This document shows, piece after piece, positions 55,092 through 64,000 of a stretch of DNA of 64,000 nucleotides. How positions within the stretch are numbered: the first letter of the stretch is position 1; the number at the start of each line of letters is the position of its first letter. This DNA is from Macrostomum hystrix (Eukaryota > Platyhelminthes > Macrostomidae): NCBI GenBank assembly GCA_950097015.1, contig CATNEN010000029.1, positions 620,001 through 684,000 of the forward strand, written 5' to 3'. Position numbers and translations under genes: made by a program. Below the pieces are notes generated by a model. That model searched no databases. It had not been told where the DNA came from and saw only the letters and a list, made by a program, of their open reading frames with translations.

Positions 55092-58000
55092 GTGGGTGCC
55101 CCTACCTTGTTTACTCTATTATTGGCTTTTGCAAGTATTGTCTTGTCAATGATTGTCACTCTCATTCACAGTTGATGCCTATTTGTCCAGTACATGATGC
55201 ACTCTCAATTGTCTCAATTGTATTGATGGAATTCCTAGACTGTTTTTGAAAATTGTGGATTTATAAGGATTGTGGATTTATAAAGATTGTGGATTAATAA
55301 CAAAGTTTTGTAGATTAATAAAAAATTGGGGATTTATAACAATTTTGGTTTTATAAAAATTCTGGATTTATAGAGATTTTGCATTTATAAGGATTGTAGA
55401 TTTATTTATATTGTGGGTTTATTAATATTGTGGGTTTATTAATATTGTGGGTTTATTAATATTGTGGATTTATTAATATTGTGGGTTTATTAATATTGTG
55501 GATTTATTAATATTGTGGGTTTATTAATATTGTGGGTTTATTAATATTGTGGATTTATTAATATTGTGGGTTTATTAATATTGTAGATTTATTAATATTG
55601 TAGATTTATTAATATTGTGGGTTTATTAATATTGTGGGTTTATTAATATTGTGGGTTTATTAATATTGTGGATTTATTAATATTGTGGGTTTATTAATAT
55701 TGTGGGTTTATTAATATTGTGGGTTTATTAATATTGTAGATTTATTAATATTGTAGATTTATTAATATTCTGGATTTATTAATATTCTGGATTTATTAAT
55801 ATTCTGGATTTATTAATATTCTGGATTTATTAATATTGTGGATTTATGAATATTGTGAAGTTTTTAACGTTGTGGGTTTATGAAGATTGTGGGTTTATGA
55901 AGATTGTGGGTTTATGAAGATTGTGGGTTTATAAAGATTGTGGGTTTATGAAGATTGTGGGTTTATGAAGATTGTGGGTTAATGAAGATTGTTGATTTAT
56001 AGACATTGTGAATTTATGACTACTTTGTATTTATGAATATTTTAGATTTTCATAAATCGCATAATTAGGTCTCGCCAAAAATTACATACTAAGGAGCTAA
56101 ATTCCATATGCAAGTCCTTTTAACAGTGAGCTGTGATTTCATTCTTTTAGGAGAACACACCTGTACTATTGACTGACAATGGGCATACTGATGGCGGATC
56201 TCTGTTTGTGTTTCCACCGGAGCAGATCCAAAAGCACTATCAGCAGCAGCAGCAGCGCTCAACAATGGACAGCCAGTACCTCTGCAGCGTCTGCGGCCGG
56301 GCTTTCGCTCGCGGTGACATGCTCAGCCGGCACTCCAGACTGCACAGCGGCAGGCGGCCATACACCTGCCAGATCTGCGGCTTGGCCTTCTCCAGGTGTG
56401 GAACTACTTTGCCTCTGCTTAGCAGTTTATTACCAATGCTTTTCAGAACAATTCATATAGGATAGGCGGTTTAGTAACATTGAGAATTTTGAGTATTCCG
56501 TTGACCCCTAGAAGTTGCGCCAAGAAAAGTTGCAGTTACTTCCGGTAGGTGAAGGCATGTTAAAAATATTTACCTTGCCATCGCACTCTGATCAAAACGC
56601 CCTCTTTGCTTTAATAAGACACTGCTTCTGTTCAGAAGCGCATTTTCCTGTTGCTAAGCGTGTCCCAATATTGATTCTTTCTAGTTAATTTTCAATGCGG
56701 TGCACACAGCTCATGTTGGTGTCTGCATTGTACATTGAAGAGAGTTTTCTAAGCCTTTTGAGCCTAAATGCTCAGCTGGCGCCACTCCCTCATGCGGATA
56801 TATTTGCCAATCTTGTCCTGTGCTCGCTCTATCTTCAAATGTCAACAGGCTAGCTTAGCTCTTGTTTAAGCTGCAGCTGGTAGCTAAGGCCTTAACGCAA
56901 ACCTTTCTACTCTCACCGCTGACACACGCGCTCTATTAGCGGCTAATTTTGCTAAGACTTCTTCTTTCTCAGTTCTCCCTATTTGATTGGCTATTGAATT
57001 GTCAAATTGGTACTCACGTGACACAGCGATTTTTTGTGGCGGATAAAAGAGAGACGACTCAAAGCCGACTCAGGCTTCTCTATGTGCCTCAGTGATCCTG
57101 AATGCTATCAACAATTAGCTACGAACCGTATTATTGCTGTCAATTATTATGAATGTGATCTTCAATTTGAGCAGCGTTCTCTGCTTTCCTTTTAATTGCG
57201 TCCCGGCACAGTGAAACCAGTCTAGAATGTCCATTGGTGCGTGAACAGTTTCGCCTTAAATTGCGAAAATAATCGTGTCTCGGTTCCCTGCTGCCATTGT
57301 GCTTAAATCTCCGCGTGCGCTTTCACTTGATTGGGGTGGAATTGATAAAGCTGAATTGGGTGCGGCAAGTGATATTTATTTTCACTAAATTATCTAACTA
57401 AATTTCACTAAGTTAGGTGTGCAATCACAGTATATTTAGGTGTGCAATCACAGTATAGTTAGGCGTGCAATCCCAGTATAGTTAGGTGTGCAATCCCAGT
57501 ATAGTTAGGTGTGCAATCCCAGTACAGTTAGGTGTGCAATTCTAGTACATGTTAGGTGTGCAATTCTAGTACATGTTAGGTGTGCAATTCTAGTACATGT
57601 TATGTGTGCAATTCTAGTACATGTTAGGTGTGCAGTTCTAGTACATGTTATGTGTGCAATCCCAGTACAGTTAGGTGTGCAATCCCAGTACAGTTAGGTG
57701 TGCAATTCTAGTATAGTTAGGTGTGCAATCCCAGTATAGTTAGGTGTGCAATCCCAGTATAGTTAGGTGTGCAATCCCAGTATAGTTAGGTGTGCAATCC
57801 CAGTATAGTTAGGTGTTCAATCCTAGTACAGTTTTGTATGCGATCCCAGTACTGTTAGGTGTGCAATCCCAGTATAATTAGGTGTGCAATCCCAGTATAG
57901 TTAGGTGTGCAATCCCAGTATAGTTAGGTGTGCAATCCCAGTACAGTTAGGTGTGCAATCCCAGTACAGTTAGGTGTGCAATCCCAGTATAGTTTGGTGT

Positions 58001-61000
58001 GCAATCCCAGTACAGTTAGGTGTGCAATTCTAGTATAAGTTATGTGTGCAATCCCAGTATAGTTATGTGTGCAATCCCAGTACAGTTAGGTGCGCAATCC
58101 CAGTACAGTTAGGTGCGCAATCCCAGTACAGTTAGGTGTGCAATCCCAGTACAGTTAGGTGTACAATCCCAGTACAGTTAGGTGTACAATCCCAGTACAG
58201 TTAGGTGTGCAATCCCAGTACAGTTAGGTGTGCAATCCCAGTACAGTTAGGTGTGCAATCCCAGTACAGTTAGGTGTGCAATCCCAGTACAGTTAGGTGT
58301 ACAATCCCAGTACAGTTAGGTGTGCAATCCCAGTACAGTTAGGTGTGCAATCCCAGTACAGTTAGGTGTGCAATCCCAGTACAGTTAGGTGTGCAATCCC
58401 AGTACAGTTAGGTGTGCAATCCCAGTACAGTTAGGTGTGCAATCCCAGTACAGTTAGGTGTGCAATCCCAGTACAGTTAGGTGTGCAATCCTAGTATAGT
58501 TATGTGTGCAATCCCAGTACAGTTAGGTGTGCAATCCCAGTACAGTTGCTATACTTACATTTACCAACACTACAATTGGAATCTCTGTATTCGTTACTTC
58601 AAGAATACAACAGGGATTTTCTGGCGTCGCAAGCAGGATCTTGATCAACTTCGAGGACGTCTTATCTACAACGACTGTCACTATTGACCGAAGGATCAAG
58701 CTACTACAATCATGCCCGAAACGATGCAAGACGAGGATATAATCAGCCTCCTACGGCAGCAGATGGAAGAAGAGCGCCAACAGCGGAACGCTGACCGGCA
58801 GATGATGCTCGACCTCATTCGGTCTCTAAAGCCTGCAGCGGACCAGTCCCAGGCTGCAGCTTTGCCGACACATGTGACGACGTCGACTCCGAGTTTCTCG
58901 CCATTCGACGCCACGTCCGAGCTCTGGCCCGACTACTTGGCCAGATTCTGCACCTTCACGGGCGCGAACTCCATACCCGACGACAAGAAGGCTCAGGTGT
59001 TCCTGACGAACCAGTCTCCGTCTGTCTACAAGCTTCTCTCAAACTTGGCAGCGCAGCAGACGCCGCGGAAGGAGATCAACACGCTCACTATGGACGAGAT
59101 TGAGAAGTTCATGGAAGAACAGTATGACACCAAGCGCTTCATCGTGCGGGAGCGTTTCCGGTTCTGGAGCGACATGCGGCGGAAACCGGGTGAGACGATC
59201 CAGGAACTGGCTGCGAGAATCCGCCAGGATGCAACCACCTGCGATTTCTCTTCCATCAAAGATCCACTGGACGAGGCGCTGCGCACGCGTTTCATCTGCT
59301 CAGTGAGGAACGAAGCAGTACTCAAAGCTTTGTTCAAATTAAAGGTGGAAGAGCTCACGTTCGCCCGGGCTGTCGAGATCGCCATCGAGACAGAGGAAGC
59401 CGCCCGAGTCGCCAAGGAGACGGTTTACGGCGACAAATCCAGCCCCGTTAACAAGGTTAAGCAGAAGGTTCGGCGACCCGGAGCCACTTCGGCGAAATTT
59501 ACGACAGATTCTACTGCTTCCAGGTCTACTACTGACTCTGCGTCTGGTTCGTGCTACCGCTGCGGAGCGAAGAACCATCGGGCAAACGATTGCCGATTCA
59601 AAGACGCGACCTGCCGGCACTGCAAAAAGGTGGGTCACCTAGAATCTGTCTGCCGTTCCAAGGCCAAAGGATCTGCCCTTGCGGCGAACTTCAAGAAGCC
59701 AGTGAAACAGGTCGAGGAGCATGTGCTTGTACATGCTGTAGCCCGAACCGAGGACGACCTGCCTAAGCTGGAAGTGTCGATCCACATCCAAGGCAAGGCT
59801 CTCGCCATCGAGGTCGACACTGCGACAAACGGCAACTTCATCACAGAGTCATTCTGAAAGAAGCTGGGGACGCCGCCGCTCGAAGTAGCGATGTCACGCT
59901 ACGAGTCCGCCAGCCGACACGACTTACCTGTACTAGGTACCTGCATAGTTAAATGAAAAAACCTACTGTTTGTCATGTCTAGATTTATTAGGCAAGTGTA
60001 CTAATTGTTTACTAAGCGAGCTACTTTACCCTATTTAAATGTATTGTCTATGAAAGCAATCTCAATGCTGTTACCGATTCAATTAAATTTATTGAAGTTG
60101 TCAGTTCAAAGGCAAACGGTTTTTTAAATCGAATTAAATAATAGCAGAGTTTTGCGAGCAAATAAGTTAAGTTGTTGGCACTTTCAGATCTCTAACTAGA
60201 GTCTAGTATTCCTTTGTCTGTATATTATTCTATATTTAGCTATCTATCTTTTTCAGATTGCTTTAGACTCGACAGTTGGTGTGTCTTTGTGTGAAATCTT
60301 TCTTTATTTCGCGTCGAACAGTAATATAGCATTGTGAATTGGAGAGAGAAGAGTTTTAGTGCGCCTGCACCAAATTTGCGAGCCAGTTTTGTGCACTTTG
60401 ACTACCATTTACACTGCTTACGGAATTAAGTATTGTATAATGTATAGCACTATGCTGTATAGCACTAATGCATATGTATATGAATTGGTGTCTGGATTTA
60501 GACTGCAGCACCCGCCCACCCACCCGTCCTTGCCCGCTGGCCTTGATATATTGTAAGACTAAACACAGACACACAGAGTCGCCTGCCTGTCCTCTTTAAA
60601 TAATGCTAGCAAACGGAAATTCTGGTCAAGTTAAATAGTCTGTACTCGTACATCGAATTTTTGGAAATTTCGTCTATTAGCTAATTTTATATTGAATTTA
60701 TAATTCTACAGCCCACATCGCATCATACCGTATATTATATGTTTCATTTTTTCTACATTCATTAGCAATCTTTATACTCGTAGAAGTAATTTATATTTTT
60801 GAGTGAATGAGGTTGACCAGTCTTGTTCAATATTCAGATTTCAAGTGCAGCTTGTGTTTTCCTTCGCTTTCTTCTGTATCTCTGAAAGTTTAGTCCCTTT
60901 TCTTTGATTACGGAGCCTTCATCAGAACATTCTCTGACTCTAAGTAAATGTCCTGGGAATTCTTAACCCGAATCGAATTAGTTTCAACACATATCGGCTA

Positions 61001-63057
61001 GCTCTCACCCAAATACCCCCTTAATCATGGAACTAACTACCTGATTAGACAGTGTTTATAGTTCACAATGCTCTTAGTTACTGTGCGTTTATCAGCAGCT
61101 TTTGTTGTCTTTTAGCAGTCTCTCTGGATTAAATAATGCCTTTCTGCGTACTCGTTTTTGACTAGCTTCCTTTGAAGAGAACAAATACCGATTGAAGTGA
61201 ATACTCTTCTTGTTCTGTGAGTCTTTAATCACTAAAAATCCTTCCCTTGAATATTGTTATCCCAAAATTTCAATTTGCCGTGAGCTACTTGCCGCATCCA
61301 GGGCATTTTCCCCCGTGCTTGACAGCACCTGCTCTGCTGCTCGCATGCCCGCATCTTGGGCTGCTAGCAAAAAGCTAAGAGGCATTCAATTGGCCATAGG
61401 CAAGATACAATAAAACACTAATATTATGAATGCATCTGTGACGCATTACAAATTGATGAAACCAACCGCTGAATGTTGTTAGCATGCCGCAGCGCTGCTG
61501 CTGCTGCTGCTGCTGTTCTCTCATCACCTATCCATTCAGTTGCCATGCCTTTTCACTAGAACAATTAAAGGGCGTTTCGAACCTTTTTTATAAAAGGTAA
61601 AAATTGATTAGATTAAATAGATAGAAATGACACCTTTTTGGGCAAGATGTACAGCCAGTGGCTCAGCCGCAGCTATTGCGCGGCACTTCCAAAGGCTGTG
61701 TACGGCTGTTCAGTCCATGGACTGGGGAGGGGCATACCCACCCGAATTTCTACCGTAGCTGATGCAGCTGGGTGAACTAAACTGGTGCCGCTCTGCCACT
61801 GACACCCTTAAACAAGACACTGCTTGGTTCTTGCCTAGTTTGTTGTATTTTTGCTAGTAATAGAGTAGAGATACATATCGGTTAGTTTTTGTCCAACCGC
61901 CAGTTATGCCCTAGGTCTGGCAATGATGTTGAAACTGCCATGCTAGAATAAAAGCATAGCAGTTTTCCCCATAGGACACAATGGAGTCAAATTGGGATCT
62001 ACTCATTGAAGCGATAAAATCTTAGCAGACAGAAATTAATTGACAAGGATAAACTCTGCAGTCAGCGATGAGATTGCTGATTTCTGACTGGCTTTGTCGA
62101 TTTCTCTTAGCTTAATTGTGTACTAACATTGCGCGATTCCATTTTTTACCGAGATGCCTGCATTGTTGTTCAGTTTTATTTTCTTCCACCCCAAAATCTG
62201 ATGAAAATGTCAAATCTGCTGCTCAATTCATTGTTTATTATCTGTTTGACCAAGTACCCTCATTTTTTTAGCTTTTTCTCCTAACATTCTGTGTCTTGTT
62301 CCAACAAAGTTCCTATGTCCAAATTTTTTGCGGCCTCCTAAATACCCTTAGTTACCCGATTCCATCGCCTAAATCCTCACTAAGATTCCCAATCCCATCT
62401 CCAAAATCCTCACCAAGATCCTAATCCCATCTCCTAAATCCTCACCAAGATTCCCAATCCCATTTCCTAAATCCTCACCAAGATCCTAATCCCATTTCCT
62501 AAATTCTCACTAAGATTCCTAATCCCATTTCCTAAATCCTCACCAAGATCCTAATCCCATTTCCTAAATTATTACTAAGATTCCTAATCCCATTTCCTAA
62601 ATCCTCACCAAGATCCTAATCCGATTTCCTAAATCCTCACCAAGATCCTAATCCCATCTCCAAAATCCTCACCAAGATTCCCAATCCCATTTCCTAAATC
62701 CTCACCAAGATCCTAATCCCATTTCCTAAATCCTCACCAAGATTCCTAATCCCATCTCCTAAATCCTCACCAAGATCCCAAATCCTATTTTCTACCTCCA
62801 CACTGACGTTCCCCGCTCCTTCTAAATCCCCAATTACATTCCCATCTCCCCGCAGGTCGGACCACCTGACTACGCACCATCGCACGCACACAGGCGTGAA
62901 GCCGTACTCATGTCCACACTGCAGCTACTCCGCCTGTCGCAAGGACATGATTAATCGGCACATGAAGGTGCACGCTGACACCTCTGCATCAGCGGCACCT
63001 ACTATTAGTAGCAGCTCCGGTACAGGCACCGCCAGCCTTTCGGTTGCCTCTTCATGA
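54786..63057 (+). CDS. Three-finger C2H2 zinc-finger protein, 3 exons, 250 aa
   Basis: Exons 54786-55091, 56151-56395 and 62856-63057 join in phases 0 and 2 into one frame with a stop at 63055. The N-terminal third is Ser/Pro-rich (RRHSSSSASPPVSPSTCFSS). Fingers lie at about residues 145-167 (LCSVCGRAFARGDMLSRHSRLH), 173-195 (TCQICGLAFSRSDHLTTHHRTH) and 201-223 (SCPHCSYSACRKDMINRHMKVH), with TGEKP-like linkers SGRRPY and TGVKPY. The second recognition helix RSDHLTT is the same as in EGR/KLF-type fingers, which prefer GC-rich triplets. It is probably a nuclear transcription factor. A short Ser/Thr/Ala tail ends the protein. The start ATG is the weakest part: an upstream exon cannot be excluded. 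Confidence 0.85.
55250..56030. repeat. 18-bp AT-rich tandem repeat in C2H2 intron 1
   Basis: Regular core 55395-55855 of TTAATATTGTGGGTTTAT with GGAT, TAGAT and CTGGAT variants (about 26 copies). Edges are older and degenerate (TTATGAAGATTGTGGG units). Confidence 0.93.
56151..56395 (+). CDS. C2H2 gene, exon 2: finger 1 and most of finger 2
   Basis: Starts after ATTCTTTTAG with ENTPVLLTDNGHTDGG, a CAG-rich Gln run, then the fingers, ending GLAFSR at the donor (phase 2). The intron therefore cuts inside the recognition helix of finger 2. Confidence 0.88.
56400..57400. other. First part of C2H2 intron 2
   Basis: No repeat, RNA or gene recognised. Confidence 0.45.
57410..58555. repeat. 23-bp tandem repeat, about 50 copies, in C2H2 intron 2
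   Basis: Units GTTAGGTGTGCAATCCCAGT plus ACA or ATA. A TTCTAGTACAT variant forms a block at 57536-57660. It ends about 60 bases before the leader of the gag ORF. Confidence 0.95.
58622..58640 (+). other. Candidate primer-binding site
   Basis: TGGCGTCGCAAGCAGGAT has the TGG start complementary to a tRNA CCA end. The tRNA was not identified. Confidence 0.35.
58712..59857 (+). CDS. Retrotransposon Gag with two CCHC zinc knuckles and a partial protease
   Basis: 381 residues. An N-terminal coiled coil (LLRQQMEEERQQRNADRQ) precedes the capsid-like helical region (WPDYLARFCTFTGANSIPDD, then RFRFWSDMRRKPGETIQELA). The nucleocapsid has CYRCGAKNHRANDC and CRHCKKVGHLESVC, both CX2CX4HX4C. It then enters protease, but the active site reads EVDTATNG, with Ala where the D-T/S-G motif has Gly, and a TGA stop follows; protease-like text resumes just after it. 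Gag packages element RNA in particles. Length and both knuckles are intact while everything downstream is lost, so it is either recently truncated or retained as a gag-only gene; the former is more likely. Confidence 0.85.
   Translation: MPETMQDEDIISLLRQQMEEERQQRNADRQMMLDLIRSLKPAADQSQAAALPTHVTTSTPSFSPFDATSELWPDYLARFCTFTGANSIPDDKKAQVFLTNQSPSVYKLLSNLAAQQTPRKEINTLTMDEIEKFMEEQYDTKRFIVRERFRFWSDMRRKPGETIQELAARIRQDATTCDFSSIKDPLDEALRTRFICSVRNEAVLKALFKLKVEELTFARAVEIAIETEEAARVAKETVYGDKSSPVNKVKQKVRRPGATSAKFTTDSTASRSTTDSASGSCYRCGAKNHRANDCRFKDATCRHCKKVGHLESVCRSKAKGSALAANFKKPVKQVEEHVLVHAVARTEDDLPKLEVSIHIQGKALAIEVDTATNGNFITESF
59946..61635. other. Central part of C2H2 intron 2, nothing recognised
   Basis: A short (CTG)n run at 61497-61516 is the only simple repeat; no gene is supported. 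Confidence 0.45.
61640..61805 (-). repeat. tRNA-derived SINE, family A
   Basis: Minus strand: GTGTCAGTGGCAGAGCGG (A box), a weak B box, body CAGTCCATGGACTGAACAGC and tail CGCAATAGCTGCGGCTGAG. Body and tail match 4628-4720 with few changes. Confidence 0.68.
62345..62800. repeat. 32-bp tandem repeat, about 14 copies, next to the exon 3 acceptor
   Basis: Units AATCCCATTTCCTAAATCCT plus CACCAAGATCCT. The pyrimidine-rich units run to within 60 bases of the splice acceptor and could add to its pyrimidine tract. Confidence 0.93.
62856..63057 (+). CDS. C2H2 gene, exon 3: rest of finger 2, finger 3 and C-terminus
   Basis: Acceptor CATCTCCCCGCAG, then SDHLTTHHRTHTGVKPYSC restores finger 2 and leads into finger 3. 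The C-terminal 26 residues are Ser/Ala/Thr-rich, ending at TGA. Confidence 0.9.
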
Positions 63058-63149
63058 AGCATCAAAGCATCAATGCGGGTTGCACTCCACAGCTGCGCGA
63101 TTTTGCACATCTGCATTAGTTAACTACTTATCATTCTAAATCAAAACTG

Positions 63150-63712
63150 TTAGTGGCCAGTCTAATGACTCAAGGAATGATCGGGAAATGACCAGTTTAA
63201 TGACTCTGGATTAACTGAGAAATGACCAGTCTAATGACTCGGGAGTGATCAGGAAATGACAAGTCTAATGACTCGAGGAGTGATCGGGAAATTACCTGTC
63301 TAATGACTCGGGAGTAACTGGGTAATGACCAGTCTAATGACTCGGGAGTAACTGGGTAATGACCAGTCTAATGACTCGGGAGTAACTGGGAAATGACCAG
63401 TCTAATGACTCAGGAGTGATCGGGAAATTACCTGTCTAATGACTCGGGAGTAACTGGGAAATGGCCAGTCTAATGACTCTGGAGTAACTGGGAAATGACC
63501 AGTCTAATGACTCAGGAGTGATCGGGAAATTACCTGTCTAATGACTCGGGAGTAACTGGGAAATGGCCAGTCTAATGACTCGGGAGTAACTGGGTAATGA
63601 CCAGTCTAATGACTCGGGAGTAACTGGGTAATGACCAGTCTAATGACTCGGGAGTAACTGGGAAATGGCCAGTCTAATGACTCAGGAGTAACTGGGAAAT
63701 GACCAGTCTAAG
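63150..63712. repeat. 34-bp tandem repeat, about 17 copies, after the C2H2 stop codon
   Basis: Units AATGACCAGTCTAATGACTC plus GGGAGTAACTGGG, with a TTACCTGTC variant at regular spacing. It begins about 90 bases after the stop and may be within the 3' UTR. Confidence 0.94.
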
Positions 63713-64000
63713 GATTCGTGAAATTCGAATTACATGTTGATTTTCGCCTACTTCTTTGAATCGTTTTTTTTAGTAAACCATGGGCTTCGGCCTCTTTAAG
63801 CAAAATGTGTTCATTAATGTAAAAGAAAATCTAAGCATTGATATGTTCATACTTTTAAGATTTTTTCTTTTATTCTCCCAATGGATATTTTTGTTGAACC
63901 TGTTTTATTTTTGTTGTATATTGGCTTCATTCTGCGCCCTTGATCATTACCTAAACTTGCCTGCCTTGTGCTTATGGAATGATGGCAATTGATTGACATC

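Larger units (their letters stand above)
58600..59945 (+). mobile_element. Ty3/gypsy-like fragment: leader, gag and start of protease
   Basis: A TGGCGTCGCAAGCAGGATC stretch at 58622 starts with TGG like a tRNA primer-binding site, and gag follows 70 bases later. The element stops at about 59940, inside protease, with no RT, integrase or 3' LTR. The 5' LTR is missing or replaced by the adjacent satellite. Confidence 0.7.

Overview
The window is eukaryotic and most likely metazoan. Coding exons are GC-rich and separated by AT-rich introns with GT..AG borders. The genes encode animal extracellular-matrix and signalling proteins: LamG/EGF receptor, SLC16-type transporter, alpha-arrestin and C2H2 factor. 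The mobile elements are Ty3/gypsy, mariner, pogo-like, LINE and tRNA-derived SINE relics. About twenty unrelated minisatellites, GC-rich coding and a compact gene spacing would fit a free-living flatworm such as Macrostomum, but the species assignment is inference.

Layout. 1-2165: 3' end of a Ty3/gypsy-like element (integrase, a small RING-finger ORF, polypurine tract, LTR). 2722-20837, minus: a very large neurexin/axotactin-like transmembrane protein. I assembled it from 15 exons whose splice phases agree: signal peptide, LamG-3-like and LamG domains, a run of EGF-like modules (four with eight cysteines), LamG, EGF, LamG and a membrane helix. Its cytoplasmic tail is spliced to exons beyond the left edge, so the Ty3 fragment probably sits in its last intron. 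A second signal-peptide exon with the same splice phase lies at 24483-24633 and may be an alternative first exon. 25-35 kb: no convincing gene; four tandem arrays, including 3 kb of a 23-bp satellite. 35754-39979, plus: three-exon monocarboxylate-transporter-like protein with Gln-rich and 17-Gly N-terminal tracts. 43349-44659, minus: single-exon alpha-arrestin with PTAP and overlapping PSAP/PPSY motifs, as in ARRDC1. 46.4-47.0 kb: LINE tail. 47.14-49.93 kb: decayed pogo-like transposon with long inverted repeats and three internal satellites. 52077-53425: full-length mariner with intact ends and a broken transposase. 54786-63057, plus: three-exon, three-finger C2H2 protein whose second intron carries a Ty3-type gag ORF and two satellites. 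63.15-63.7 kb: another satellite.

The four host genes show no shared pathway or operon-like logic. The receptor and transporter are membrane proteins, the arrestin is a likely trafficking adaptor and the zinc-finger protein a likely nuclear regulator. The most notable points are the receptor's unusual architecture and possible alternative promoters, the late-domain arrestin, the RING ORF in the Ty3 element, and the satellites, several of which lie inside transposons and two of which have higher-order structure. Two one-base frame slips in the receptor's last two exons look more like assembly indels than gene death, because splice sites and flanking frames are intact.
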